Assembly: GCA_023487035.1 (NCBI GenBank)
Contig: JAMDEN010000083.1
Location: forward strand, 1 to 52,333
Direction: 5' to 3'
DNA from: Actinomycetota bacterium
GTDB lineage: Bacteria > Actinomycetota > Humimicrobiia > Humimicrobiales > Humimicrobiaceae
Length of the DNA: 52,333 nt
The position numbers were made by a program, and so were the translations under genes. Positions 7,860-19,580 of this stretch are shown piece by piece. Each line of letters begins with the position of its first letter. The stretch's first letter is position 1. The notes beneath the pieces were generated by a model. The model saw only the letters and a program-made list of their open reading frames with translations. It was not told the DNA's origin and did no database searches.

Positions 7860-9060
7860 TTTGAATTGCCTTCACAAGACTAATAGCTTTTATTGTTTCT
7901 TTCACGTCATGCACTCTTAAAATACTTGCACCATTTAAAACACAAATAGTTGCTGCTGCAAGACTGCTCTCTAACCTTTCATTTGGGGGCAAATTTAATA
8001 ATGCTCCTGTAAAAGATTTTCTTGAAGCCCCAATTAAAATAGGATAGCCAAGAGATTTAAAATCAGCTAATTTTTTTATGATTATAAAGTTATGCTCAAG
8101 AGTTTTTCCAAAACCTAATCCCGGATCAATGATTATATTTTCTGATTTTATCCCGGCTTCTAAAGCAAGAAGAATCTGATTATTAAAAAAATTATAAATT
8201 TCACCAGTTACATCTTTATATGAAGGGTTTTCCTGCATATTTTGCGGGTTACCCTGCATGTGCATCAAAACTAAATAAGAACCGGAATCTGCTATAATCT
8301 TTTTTAAATCTTTATCAAAATTAAGTCCGCTTATATCATTTACAATTTCAGCACCTGCTTGTATTGCTTCACTGGCTACCTGGCTTCTGTAAGTATCAAT
8401 CGAAACTGATATATCGTAATTTTTTTTAATATAGCGCACTACAGGAATTGTTCTTTCAAGCTCATCTTCAAGGCTTACCGGTTTTGAACCAGGTCTTGTC
8501 GACATACCACCAACATCAATAATATCAGCACCTTCCCCAACAATTTTATCAACTCTTTTATATGCATCTTCAAGCTTAAAATATTCTCCTCCGTCAAAAA
8601 AAGAATCAGGAGTTACATTTACAATTCCCATTATTACTGTTTGTTTTTTAATATTAAATTCTTTTTTAGCAATTCTTAAAATATTATTTGCTTCATCTTT
8701 TTCAAGTTTATTTAAAAATTCTTCAAGTTCTAAAGATAAATTTTTTAATCCAAATGGCTGCAGCTTTATTTTTTCAACCATACTTCTGATATTTTTTTTC
8801 GTCCCGAAAATAATTACATCTGACTTACTTCCTGAAGAGTATAGTGCTTCCCTCGAAGTTACAACATCCCCATTCCTTACCAGCATTTCCTGCTTTAAAA
8901 TGTTTGCTGCTCTATTATCAATATCATCCACTTTAATAGCAATATTTATGATTTTTTCTGACATTATTTCTGCACCAGGAGGTGTTGCACCTATTTTTAT
9001 AAATTCATTAAATGCATCCGATTTATTATTTATAAATATCTGTCTTATCTTATAATTCAT
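7852..9060 (-). CDS. folP: Dihydropteroate synthase with N-terminal extension
   Basis: Condenses dihydropterin pyrophosphate with p-aminobenzoate. The catalytic TIM barrel begins near residue 140: IMGIVNVTPDSFFDGGEYF, then GADIIDVGGMSTRPGSKPV, SIDTYRSQVASEAIQAGAEIVNDISG, MHMQGNPQNMQENPSY, DPGLGFGKTLEHN, and a C-terminal RVHDVKET. At 402 residues it has about 135 extra N-terminal residues compared with E. coli FolP. A comparable extension is known in DHPS of some thermophilic and anaerobic lineages and is of unclear function. It lies between folE (upstream, after a 286-base gap) and the overlapping folBK, consistent with one folate operon. Confidence 0.93.
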   Translation of the reverse strand: MNYKIRQIFINNKSDAFNEFIKIGATPPGAEIMSEKIINIAIKVDDIDNRAANILKQEMLVRNGDVVTSREALYSSGSKSDVIIFGTKKNIRSMVEKIKLQPFGLKNLSLELEEFLNKLEKDEANNILRIAKKEFNIKKQTVIMGIVNVTPDSFFDGGEYFKLEDAYKRVDKIVGEGADIIDVGGMSTRPGSKPVSLEDELERTIPVVRYIKKNYDISVSIDTYRSQVASEAIQAGAEIVNDISGLNFDKDLKKIIADSGSYLVLMHMQGNPQNMQENPSYKDVTGEIYNFFNNQILLALEAGIKSENIIIDPGLGFGKTLEHNFIIIKKLADFKSLGYPILIGASRKSFTGALLNLPPNERLESSLAAATICVLNGASILRVHDVKETIKAISLVKAIQNV

Positions 9061-9346
9061 TTTTTTTATAATCTTTTAAAAAATTATTAGCTAAATCAGT
9101 TAATATAATTAGTATTTAAAAAATTTAAAAATTATTTTAATTAAGGCAGCTATAACTTAATGTAACTTATTTTAACTTCAGAATTATTGGAATAATTTAT
9201 AATTTATTACAATTAATTTATTATTAATTTATTACTCATTTCTTATTATCAATAATTAACCACATTATTACTGGTACCAGGTTTGATGTCTGCTTCTCTT
9301 TAATTTATGCTTGTCTTTTATTTCTTATTTTCTAATTATTAACTAC

Positions 9347-9913
9347 TTATCTATTATCTTTTATTAACGCAAATGCTTCAGCTCTTGAAGCAGCATTTCT
9401 TCTAAATAGTCCTCTTAAAGCAGATGTTATAGTAATAGTTCTTGGCTTTTTTACACCTCTCATGCTCATACAAAGATGTTCTGCTTCCACAATTACCAGA
9501 ACTGCTCTTGCCTGTAGCTTGGATTCAAGCATATCAGCTACTATAGTAGTCAACCTTTCCTGAACTTGAGGTCTTTTTGCAACAACATCAACAAGTCTTG
9601 TTATTTTTGATAAACCAGCTATCTCACCCTTAATATTAGGGATGTATGCAACATGAGCTTTACCTATAAAAGGAAGCAGATGATGTTCGCAAACAGAATA
9701 AAAAGGTATATCTTTAATTACAATAATCTCATCATGATTTTCATCAAACATTGAACTTATTACTTCAGAGGGGTTCTGATTTATGCCGGAAAATATTTCC
9801 TCATACATATCAGCAACCCTTCTTGGAGTATCTATAAGACCTTCCCTATTAAGGTCTTCACCAATTCCCTTTAAAATTAACCTTACACCTTCTTCAATTA
9901 ATTTCTTATCCAA
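9347..9913 (-). CDS. folE: GTP cyclohydrolase I
   Basis: Converts GTP to dihydroneopterin triphosphate, the entry step to folate. The 188-residue length is normal. Motifs: TPRRVADMYEEIFSG, FYSVCEHHLLPFIGKAHVAYIP with the first zinc Cys and the active-site His residues, GLSKITRLVDVVAKRPQVQERLT, and LCMSMRGVKKPRTITITSA with the second zinc Cys. All metal and catalytic residues expected for the type IA enzyme are present. Its start lies 21 bases after the ftsH stop codon and the folP ATG follows 286 bases downstream, so it is probably read with ftsH. Confidence 0.96.
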   Translation of the reverse strand: MDKKLIEEGVRLILKGIGEDLNREGLIDTPRRVADMYEEIFSGINQNPSEVISSMFDENHDEIIVIKDIPFYSVCEHHLLPFIGKAHVAYIPNIKGEIAGLSKITRLVDVVAKRPQVQERLTTIVADMLESKLQARAVLVIVEAEHLCMSMRGVKKPRTITITSALRGLFRRNAASRAEAFALIKDNR

Positions 9914-9934
9914 TTAAACCTTATTTCTACAAAA

Positions 9935-11878
<1,944 letters not shown>

Positions 11879-12036
11879 ATTAAATCAACTCCTGTTTATT
11901 AAAATTCAATTTCCCCCTAAAAAACTAAGTTAACAATATATAAAAATTCTTCAAAATATTCAAAATATAAAATAGCATTTCTAAAAACATCAAAAAAAAT
12001 TATCAGAACTAAAGCTAAACGACTATAATATAATAA

Positions 12037-12600
12037 TTAAATTATATTTTCAATATATCCTATATATGGAAGATTTCTGTAATTTTCGGCATAATCCAGC
12101 CCATAACCTACAACAAATTTATTCGGGATATCAAAACCTTTATATTTAATCTTATTTTTAAATTTACCCGGCACATCTTTATCAAGTAAAGCACATATTT
12201 CAACACTTTTCGGATTTCTTGACTTTATATTTTTAATAAGATAATTAAGGGTTCGTCCTGAATCAATTATATCCTCTATTATTAATACATCTCTATTCTC
12301 AATACTGTAATCCAAATCCTTTGTAATCCTTACTACACCTGAACTTACCATGGAATCACCATAACTTGATACAGCCATGAAATCAAAAATTACAGGAATG
12401 GTTAATTTTCTGCAAAGATCAGCAATAAAAATAAAAGAACCCTTTAAAACAGCAATCAGTATCGGATTTTTATCAGAATAATCTTTAGAAATAATAGCTG
12501 CCAGCTCCTTAACTTTTTCTTGAATGACTTGTTCAGATAATAATACTTTTATACTTTCCTTCCAGTTTTTTAATTCATTTTTTGAATTAAGTTGTTCCAT
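12037..12600 (-). CDS. hpt: Hypoxanthine phosphoribosyltransferase
   Basis: Salvages hypoxanthine or guanine with PRPP to IMP or GMP. The PRPP-binding loop is DVLIIEDIIDSGRTLNYL (about residues 103-120), the active-site segment VLKGSFIFIADL is upstream, and the purine-binding end is DIPNKFVVGYGLDYAENYRNLPYIG. The 187-residue length is typical. It sits between tilS and ftsH, the arrangement common in Actinobacteria and Firmicutes. The ATG is preceded by GAGGTGAT, a good ribosome site. Confidence 0.95.
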   Translation of the reverse strand: MEQLNSKNELKNWKESIKVLLSEQVIQEKVKELAAIISKDYSDKNPILIAVLKGSFIFIADLCRKLTIPVIFDFMAVSSYGDSMVSSGVVRITKDLDYSIENRDVLIIEDIIDSGRTLNYLIKNIKSRNPKSVEICALLDKDVPGKFKNKIKYKGFDIPNKFVVGYGLDYAENYRNLPYIGYIENII

Positions 12601-12821
12601 ATCACCTCAATTATTAAAAATTAATTTTAACAAATAAAACAGGTAAATAATTATCCTTAATTAATTATATTACAAAATAAATAAATTACTCCTGAATAAT
12701 TAAAAATAATATTAAAAAATTAATGGGTTAATTTCTGTTTATTTTTTACTAACCTTAATCAAATTCAGTTTCATTTTAAATTCTTTAAATTCAATCTTGT
12801 CTAATTTCACGTTAGCCTTTT

Positions 12822-14663
12822 TTACGTTAGCCTTAAATATAATATGGTTTTTGTTTTTTCACTAACTTTTACTCTATCATCAATTCTTAAATTTCCAACC
12901 CATATTATTTTTTCCAAATCACAAAAAACAAAAATCTTTTTCCTTAAATGAAAAGTAATACCTGAGTCTATAAAAAAATCCTGTAACTTTTTTTCCCCAT
13001 TCAACCCAAGCGGAATAAAGCTATCACCTGCATGCCAGTTTCTTACAACTACAGGAAATTTTATGCTATTTATATCCATATATGCTTCATTTTTTTCTGC
13101 CTGTGTAAAAAACTTTTTATCATAATTAATTATATTTAAAACTTTAATATTAATCTTAGCATCTAATTCGTTAATGGTTTTATTAATTTCGCTGATAAGT
13201 ATCGGTTTTAAGTTATTTTCTGATTTTATACTATTCTTTGGTTTTATATCATTATCTGGTTTTATATTATTATTTAAAATTGTTAAATCTGTTCTTAAAT
13301 CTGGCTCATTATTGTCTTCTTTATATTTTTCCTTGTTTTCCTCTTTGTTCTTTTCTTTATATCCCCTTTTGGTTTCTTTATTATTTTTTTCTTTATTTTC
13401 TATTTCATCTTTATTTTTACTGCTCAGGTTTCCTTTAAAAATTTTCTCTCCAGCTAATAAAGACCTGGCATCATCTTCACTGATTACAATAATTCCATCA
13501 TCAAATATATTTTTATTTTCTTTGGAAAAATCATCATCACCAAAATTTTTACCAGATATAAATAAACTATTCAAATTTACCTTTTTGCCATCATAAAAAT
13601 AAATAAAATCTCCCTCTTTTACAAAAAATATACCATCAGATAAATTTATTTTCTTATTTTCCCCTTTCTGGTAGCAAAATTTAAGGATATCAGTAATATT
13701 TTCTAAAGTAATATCTTTTAAGCTGCCTTTAACAAGTTCAATTAACTTGAATATTAATGCGGTTTTTAAAAAATCATCTGAATTTATAATATTAAGGATA
13801 GGGAATTTTATAAAACCTTTATTATATATAACCTCTGCAATATCCTGTACACTTATATTCTGCTTTTTAAAAATCTCAATTATTTCTTTATCAACATAAT
13901 CATTTGCGAGTTTTAAATTTTCTATAGCTTTTACAATATTGTTTTTAAAACCTTCTCCAAACTCACTTTCCATGAAAGGAATTAATCTATTTCTAATCTT
14001 GTTTCTAAAATATTTACTTTCCAGATTTGTCCTGTCAACGCAAAAACTTATATTATTTGAAATTAAAAAATCAGTTATATCTTTTTTAAAAATATATAAA
14101 AGCGGTCTTATTATTTTTCCACTCACGGGCTTTATTGCACTTAATCCTCTCAGGCCTGCCCCCCTGATTAAATTCATAAAAAATGTTTCAAGATTATCAT
14201 CAGCATTATGCGCAATTGCTATTTTATTTATCGCATTCTCATTACTGTATTTTTCAAGAAGGCTTTTCCTTAAAAGTCTTGCCCCTTCCTGAAAATTAAT
14301 TTTTTTCTCAGTGCACCATCTTTTTACATCAATCTTTTCACTAAAAAGAGTTATTGAGTATTTTTTGCATAAATCGCTTACAAAGGCAGCATCTTTTGTT
14401 GATTGGCCATTTCTTGTTAAGTGATCAAGATGAAAAGCATAAAGCTTTAAGTTATATTTATTCTTAATAAGATTAAAAACATGGGTAAGAAATACCGAGT
14501 CAGGTCCGCCTGAAATAGAAATAAGAACACAGTCTCCTGAACTTAGCATATCATATTTTTCAATAGTTTTTATTAAGTCATATATTATGTCAACTTTATT
14601 AAAACTATTTATAATATTTAAATCTTTAAAAAAATTAAATTTTTTATTTTCTTTAAATTTCAT
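12822..14663 (-). CDS. tilS: tRNA(Ile)-lysidine synthase with a charged low-complexity insertion
   Basis: Modifies the wobble C of tRNA-Ile(CAU) to lysidine so that it reads AUA; essential in nearly all bacteria. The N-terminal PP-loop SGGPDSVF is at residues 51-58, followed by FHLDHLTR, the NFQEGARLLR region, IAHNADDNLETFFMNLIRGAGLRGL and RPLL. The C-terminal substrate domain PVVVRNWHAGDSFIPLGLNGEKKLQDFF ... VGNLRIDDRVKV starts near residue 537. At 613 residues it exceeds the usual 430-480. The excess is largely a Lys/Glu/Asn-rich stretch at about 415-490, with repeated KE(K/N)NKE and IKP(D/K)N units between the middle and C-terminal domains. The insertion keeps the frame and both flanking domains intact, so the enzyme is probably active. 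Confidence 0.93.
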   Translation of the reverse strand: MKFKENKKFNFFKDLNIINSFNKVDIIYDLIKTIEKYDMLSSGDCVLISISGGPDSVFLTHVFNLIKNKYNLKLYAFHLDHLTRNGQSTKDAAFVSDLCKKYSITLFSEKIDVKRWCTEKKINFQEGARLLRKSLLEKYSNENAINKIAIAHNADDNLETFFMNLIRGAGLRGLSAIKPVSGKIIRPLLYIFKKDITDFLISNNISFCVDRTNLESKYFRNKIRNRLIPFMESEFGEGFKNNIVKAIENLKLANDYVDKEIIEIFKKQNISVQDIAEVIYNKGFIKFPILNIINSDDFLKTALIFKLIELVKGSLKDITLENITDILKFCYQKGENKKINLSDGIFFVKEGDFIYFYDGKKVNLNSLFISGKNFGDDDFSKENKNIFDDGIIVISEDDARSLLAGEKIFKGNLSSKNKDEIENKEKNNKETKRGYKEKNKEENKEKYKEDNNEPDLRTDLTILNNNIKPDNDIKPKNSIKSENNLKPILISEINKTINELDAKINIKVLNIINYDKKFFTQAEKNEAYMDINSIKFPVVVRNWHAGDSFIPLGLNGEKKLQDFFIDSGITFHLRKKIFVFCDLEKIIWVGNLRIDDRVKVSEKTKTILYLRLT

Positions 14664-14836
14664 TAAAAAATAATAATAATTTTTTTATTGCACTTATTGC
14701 ACTTTAGATTAAAAAACTCCTGATAAATATTAATAAATTTTTAGTTTTAAAACTTATAATAAAAATTTCATATTTAATATTTACAATATATGTTATATGT
14801 GATTTTTATATAAATTTTAATCAAAATCTGTGATTT

Positions 14837-15628
14837 TTAATCAAAAATTTTTTTGCTTATTCTTTTAATTGAATTTGATTTCCCTGTTTTTTCATCAATA
14901 TCTATAACAACCCCGTTTATCCAGTTATCTGAATCTGCTACACTAAATCTTTGAGGAAGCATATTAATAAATCTGTCTACTATTATTTCCTTTTTTACCC
15001 CAATAACAGAATTTCGGGGACCGCACATCCCTACATCTGTTATATAAGCAGTGCCTTTATTAAGAATTCTTTCATCTGCAGTTTGAATATGAGTATGAGT
15101 TCCAAGTACTGCACTAACTCTTCCGTCAAGATACCAGCCCATTGCAACTTTTTCACTTGTAACTTCAGCATGAAAATCAAGTATAATAATTTGTGTTCTT
15201 TTGCTAATAAAACTTAAGATTTTATCAGCTGTTCTGAAAGGACAATCAAAATTATCAATAAAAACTCTGCCGCATAAATTAAAAACAGCTACTTCACAGC
15301 CATTTGTTTTTTTATTTGAAAAAATATAAACTCCATTACCGGGAGTATCAGGCGGATAATTTGCAGGTTTTAAAAGTCTTGGTTCTTTTTCAATATAATC
15401 AAAAATTTCCTTCTTTTTATAAATATGATTGCCTGTAGTAATAACATCAATTCCAAACCCTAAAAGTAAATCACTTATTTCAGGAGTAATCCCTATACCA
15501 CCTGCGGCATTTTCACCATTAGCAATTACCACATCAGCTTTTTCTTCATTAATTAAAATACTGAGATCTTTTTCAAGACATTTTCTGCCAGGATTACCAA
15601 TAACATCACCTAAAAACAATACAATCAA
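14837..15628 (-). CDS. ymdB: YmdB-like metallophosphoesterase (TIGR00282 family)
   Basis: A calcineurin-like phosphodiesterase of about 260 residues. In Bacillus the homologue has cyclic-nucleotide phosphodiesterase activity and affects RNA turnover and developmental fate. The metal-site motifs are all present: FLGDVIGNPGRK (N-terminal Asp), ANGENAAGGIGI (Asn-Glu), TTGNHIYKKKEI (GNH), LDFHAEVTSEKVAMGWYLDGRVSAVLGTHTHIQTAD (two His blocks) and DVGMCGP. In Firmicutes it usually follows rny; here it follows a lipoprotein gene and precedes tilS. The family identification is firm; the cellular role in this organism is inference. Confidence 0.9.
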   Translation of the reverse strand: MIVLFLGDVIGNPGRKCLEKDLSILINEEKADVVIANGENAAGGIGITPEISDLLLGFGIDVITTGNHIYKKKEIFDYIEKEPRLLKPANYPPDTPGNGVYIFSNKKTNGCEVAVFNLCGRVFIDNFDCPFRTADKILSFISKRTQIIILDFHAEVTSEKVAMGWYLDGRVSAVLGTHTHIQTADERILNKGTAYITDVGMCGPRNSVIGVKKEIIVDRFINMLPQRFSVADSDNWINGVVIDIDEKTGKSNSIKRISKKIFD

Positions 15629-15923
15629 TTTTACCTCAATTCCTATTTGCTATTTATGATTAATTTCTTATTTTTTTAACTTTTAAATTTTAGTAAATTT
15701 CAAATCAATAAAATTTTTTATTAAAAACATCACAACATAATTAATGATATAATTTTGATAAAAATAAACCTTACATTTTCGCTTTAGTATAGTTATTTAT
15801 TATAGTTAAGTAAATCAATCAAATACTGAGACCGAATTCCGCTTACTTCATCACTTACTATCCAATATATTTGTAACCACTATAATCACTAGTATTAATA
15901 CATTAATATATATTATATTTCTA

Positions 15924-16418
15924 CTAATCCCAAAAATTAATTTTCCAGCTCCCATCTTCCTCTTTTACCAGTGACACAACAAGATCCTTGTAAACTTTTT
16001 CTTCATTATCATAACTGTCTGTTAAATCTATTCCGACATTTGCAATATTATTTTTTACTTCTACCCAGTTTATTTTAACCTCAACAATTTTAGTAACATT
16101 TCTAAATTCTTTTTTAAAATCATCAAAATTATGATTTGATTTATCCTTAGAAGATATTAAATTAAATGCTTCATTAAGACTATCTGACTGCAAATATTTA
16201 AAAAAATTATCAACCACATCAACAGCAGCATTCATTTCATCTTCTCCTGACAATTTGCTCTTTAAAAGAGTTTTAATGTCTACTTTTTTACTGCAGCCTG
16301 CTGCGCTTATGATAAAAACTATTATAATGAAAAAAATAGAGGTATAAATAAGAAATGATTTCAAGAATATTTTTAATGCCGAATTTAAATTTTTTAATTT
16401 AAAATTTATCTTCATCAT
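15924..16418 (-). CDS. Small lipoprotein, NTF2-like (DUF4878-type) fold likely
   Basis: A 164-residue protein with a basic N-terminus, a hydrophobic signal segment (about residues 19-40) and the lipobox ISAAGC, predicting a lipid-anchored protein with the mature Cys at about 42. The mature part begins with a helix VVDNFFKYLQSDSLNEAFNLIS and continues into beta strands ending KEEDGSWKINFWD. This layout (a helix of accumulating function in a small cone, and a final GSWKI strand) is that of NTF2-like lipoproteins such as DUF4878. These are found at the surface of many anaerobes; the function is unknown. It stands alone, with about 300 bases of AT-rich DNA on each side. Confidence 0.75.
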   Translation of the reverse strand: MMKINFKLKNLNSALKIFLKSFLIYTSIFFIIIVFIISAAGCSKKVDIKTLLKSKLSGEDEMNAAVDVVDNFFKYLQSDSLNEAFNLISSKDKSNHNFDDFKKEFRNVTKIVEVKINWVEVKNNIANVGIDLTDSYDNEEKVYKDLVVSLVKEEDGSWKINFWD

Positions 16419-16768
16419 AATATCCTAAATTATAATTTAAAAATAAATATTTAAGAATATTTGATAAAAATAAATTAATAATCTTTTAGAATCCTTTCGA
16501 CATGAACATGGAAGCTTAATAAAAAATTGTTAAAATCATATTGATATCATTACCATTGTCAGAATTATATTATATGCCCTTGACTATTTAGCACATATCA
16601 GTAGATCAAATTTATAGATTTTTTATATATATCCTGCACATGATTTATTACAGTTCTTTATATATCAAACCTATTAAATCTCGAAGTAAGATAAACATTA
16701 TGATATTCAGTACTGAAGTTTCTCAAATACTCAAAGACTATTTTCTGCTGGTATTTTAAGTTTTATTT
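16419..16768. other. Intergenic stretch without a recognisable gene
   Basis: 350 bases of AT-rich sequence between the lipoprotein gene and the catabolic cluster. No open frame of note, no RNA fold, no repeat and no clear terminator were seen. It separates the housekeeping block from the accessory catabolic regulon. Confidence 0.5.
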
Positions 16769-17443
16769 TTATTCTACAATTATTACCCTGCAGGGTAAAC
16801 CTGTAGTATTAAGGATTTTTAAAGGACAGACATATAACTTTACCTTGTATTTAGTAATTTGTTCAATATTTATTAAGGGAGCAACAATTAAAATATTATT
16901 ATTAAATATTAAATCCCATATTCCCTGTTTGCCTTCAACATTATCAAAAGAAGGAGTGTCAGCAGCAAATATAAAGGGGGTTTTACTTACCAGATACTCC
17001 ACTGCATCTTTTTTAAAAAACCAACTATTTGTTAAAAAATCAGGCTTATCCCAATGCTGTCCCCAACCAGTAGCAAAAATAATAGCAGACCCATTGAGAA
17101 TTTCATCTTTTTCAGCAGCTTTAACATCTGCTTTAGTAATGCAAGGTCTGTTGCCTATTTTAACTATTTTTTCCAAATTAAATTTCAACACATATGCATC
17201 TATCCCAAAAAGTTTTTCAATCGGAACATCGTTTATGGCATAAGATTTTTCTAATCCTAACGCGTGTGATGGACCATCAATATAAGTTCCTGTTGCTGAT
17301 GATAAGCCTTTAAACTCCTGTGAATATGCAGTAAAATCAACCCATTCAGGGTTTTTAAGATCAACCAGTTCAAAGTCTGGAAATGGTGGACCATAAGACC
17401 ACATTCCATTATAAATTGGTCCTGAAGCATCAATTATTTTCAT
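16769..17443 (-). CDS. Cyclase-family protein (kynurenine formamidase-like fold) with altered metal motif
   Basis: A 224-residue member of the PF04199 cyclase/amidohydrolase fold, which includes kynurenine formamidase and isatin hydrolase. The start MKIIDASGPIYNGMWSYGPP resembles the family N-terminus (D-L-S-x-P-I-x-x-G-M), and SAIIFATGWGQHWDKPDFLT is the second conserved block. The metal motif, normally HxGTHxDxPxH, is here SATGTYIDGPSH (about residues 48-59): both His in the first half are replaced (by Ala and Tyr), while the Asp and final His remain. Metal binding is therefore probably changed or lost. It is the last gene of the leftward catabolic cluster, 72 bases after a MocA-type dehydrogenase gene, and may act on an amide, lactone or related ring. 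Confidence 0.7.
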   Translation of the reverse strand: MKIIDASGPIYNGMWSYGPPFPDFELVDLKNPEWVDFTAYSQEFKGLSSATGTYIDGPSHALGLEKSYAINDVPIEKLFGIDAYVLKFNLEKIVKIGNRPCITKADVKAAEKDEILNGSAIIFATGWGQHWDKPDFLTNSWFFKKDAVEYLVSKTPFIFAADTPSFDNVEGKQGIWDLIFNNNILIVAPLINIEQITKYKVKLYVCPLKILNTTGLPCRVIIVE

Positions 17444-17515
17444 AAAAATTCCTTTTAAATAATAAATTTATAAATAAAAATATTATTAAAAAATCTAATT
17501 GTACTATTAAAATAA

Positions 17516-18535
17516 TTATTTCAGATAAACAGTATTTTTATTTTTTGCAGACTCTATTGCTGCTAAAGTTAATTTTAATGATTCTCTTCCATCAGCAATT
17601 GTTGCTTTTTCTATAGGTCTATTAAAATCAAGGCAGTTAATAAAATATTCGCATTCGGTTAAAAATGGGTCTTTTTGTTCTACATTAGGTACATACACCG
17701 ACCCGTCAGACCTGTAAACTATAAGATCATTTTTCTGGTTTCTTTCCTCAATATTTTTCCCAGCTCTAAATACCCATTCTATAGTACCATTTTCGCAAAT
17801 AATTCTTAACACCATCGTAAAAGGAAAGTTTCCAGTAAAACTCCATCCGCCTTCAGCAAAGCCAGAAAAACCATTTTTAAATTCAATATTTGTTGTTATA
17901 TGTACAAGCCCACCCAATTTGGGATTATAAACACCTTGCGACTTTACAATAACTGGTTTACCCAGGAGCCATATCAGGTAATCAAGGTCATGTATATGAA
18001 GGTCTAAAGCTGCACCTCCACTATGCTTTTCATCAAAACCCCACTTGTTTACATGCCAATCGGGTGTTACAGTAAGTCTCTCACTAAATGCAAATAAAGG
18101 TTTGCCAATATCACCACTATCCACTATTTCTTTTGCCTTAATATATTCTGGCCAAAACCTTAGAACATGTCCAACCATTGCTTGGACTTTATTTCTTTTA
18201 ACAGCCTCAATAATCTTGTCAGCCTCTTCTAAACTTAAGGAAAGTGGTTTTTCGATTAAAAAATCCTTACCTGCATTAGCTGTTTTTATTGCCATTTCTG
18301 AATGTAGAAATGTTGGAGAACAAATATCAATACAATCAATATCCGCTATATTTTTATCATTTAAAAGTTCATCTATATTTGAAAAATAATTTGCATCAAA
18401 TTGATCTGCTAATTTCTTACCTTTTTCTTCAATGCTATCAACTATTGCAAATATCCTTGCATTGTTGATCTGTTTATATGTGTTGGCATGAACCTGCCCA
18501 ATATAACCAGCACCAATAATTGCTACATTTATCAT
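17516..18535 (-). CDS. Gfo/Idh/MocA family oxidoreductase
   Basis: NAD(P)-dependent sugar or polyol dehydrogenase family. The Rossmann motif is NVAIIGAGYIGQVHANTY at the N-terminus, followed by DCIDICSPTFLHSEMAIKTANAGKDFLIEKPLSLSLEEADKI with the conserved E-K-P. The catalytic block GGAALDLHIHDLDYLIWLLG (about residues 173-192) holds the Asp-x-x-x-His pair typical of the family. I chose the ATG at 18535, since AGGAG lies seven bases before it; a TTG two codons earlier is too close to the ribosome site. It lies between the epimerase and cyclase genes. Similar proteins act on myo-inositol, scyllo-inositol or glucosides; the substrate here is unknown. Confidence 0.85.
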   Translation of the reverse strand: MINVAIIGAGYIGQVHANTYKQINNARIFAIVDSIEEKGKKLADQFDANYFSNIDELLNDKNIADIDCIDICSPTFLHSEMAIKTANAGKDFLIEKPLSLSLEEADKIIEAVKRNKVQAMVGHVLRFWPEYIKAKEIVDSGDIGKPLFAFSERLTVTPDWHVNKWGFDEKHSGGAALDLHIHDLDYLIWLLGKPVIVKSQGVYNPKLGGLVHITTNIEFKNGFSGFAEGGWSFTGNFPFTMVLRIICENGTIEWVFRAGKNIEERNQKNDLIVYRSDGSVYVPNVEQKDPFLTECEYFINCLDFNRPIEKATIADGRESLKLTLAAIESAKNKNTVYLK

Positions 18536-18579
18536 TAACAATCTCCTAATTTAAAATATAACTAAAATTTAATTTTATA

Positions 18580-19383
18580 TTATTGGACATACCCAAAACT
18601 CTTTAAAAAATCATAGGATTTCTTAACATCTGCATTTATTTCTTTTAGAGAATGATCTTTGCCTTCATACTCTATCTCTACACTCATTGGACCAGAATAA
18701 TCTTTTAATAATGAAAATATTTTCTTAAAATTTGTTTTACCACTACCAAGAGCGGGGAAGTTCCATTCAAATAATTTGCCACCACTATCTTTTAAATGTA
18801 TAAATGCTATATAAGGAAGTGCATATTGTATATCTTCTTCAGGCTTTACTCCCCCATATAACATTACATTTCCTGTATCGTAATTAAGCCTCAGGTTGTT
18901 TTTATTAACTTTTTTTATGATTTCTGCTCCTTTTTTTGCATTATTGCAGTAATTTCCATGCGTTTCCAGACAAATCGTAATGCCATTTGCACCAGCATAT
19001 TCAGCAATTTCATTTATATCTTTAAAGAATTTTTTTTCATCCTCATCTGACTTAATTTCACCAGCGTCAGTCGTAATAAATTTAACATCACATAATTTAG
19101 CAAAATCAATTAGCTTTTTAAAATTTTTAACAGTATCTTCCTTCATCATTCTTGTATGACCAGCAATTGCATAAAGTTCCAGTTCATATTTTTCACATAA
19201 GCGTAAAAGATTTTTTGCATCAGCCTCGGTACTTAATTCTGGCCTTGGCAAAATATGCTCAAAATAACTTGGTGCAGATGCCATTTCAACATATTTAAAT
19301 CCTGCTTTTGAAATTCCATCTAATGCTTCTAAAACATTATTTTTTGGATATGTAGATGTGACTACGCTAACAATGTTCTTCAT
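18580..19383 (-). CDS. Sugar phosphate isomerase/epimerase (xylose isomerase-like TIM barrel)
   Basis: A 267-residue AP-endonuclease-2-fold TIM barrel, the family of IolE, IolH, IolI and hydroxypyruvate isomerases. Visible metal-site segments are GFKYVEMASAPSYF, LYAIAGHTRM, FITTDAGEI, GITICLETHGNYC (metal Glu), RLNYDTGNVMLYGG (metal Asp), YIAFIHLKDSGGK (metal His) and MSVEIEYEGKDH (metal Glu). All expected metal ligands are present, so an active enzyme is likely. It lies 45 bases upstream of the dehydrogenase gene, suggesting that the two act in sequence on one sugar or inositol derivative. The exact reaction is not determinable. Confidence 0.83.
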   Translation of the reverse strand: MKNIVSVVTSTYPKNNVLEALDGISKAGFKYVEMASAPSYFEHILPRPELSTEADAKNLLRLCEKYELELYAIAGHTRMMKEDTVKNFKKLIDFAKLCDVKFITTDAGEIKSDEDEKKFFKDINEIAEYAGANGITICLETHGNYCNNAKKGAEIIKKVNKNNLRLNYDTGNVMLYGGVKPEEDIQYALPYIAFIHLKDSGGKLFEWNFPALGSGKTNFKKIFSLLKDYSGPMSVEIEYEGKDHSLKEINADVKKSYDFLKSFGYVQ

Positions 19384-19580
19384 ATTAACACCACTCTTAT
19401 AAAATTTTTTATATTAAAATTAAAGTTTAAATTTTGTTAACTTCTTCAAAATTATTTAATATTTTTGCTTTCAAAAAATACTTATATGGAAACTAAAAAA
19501 TATCACAAACATTAATTATATTTATAAGTACATTTTTGTTTATTATTCTTAAATATGCTTCTAATGTATGATTAGCAATA

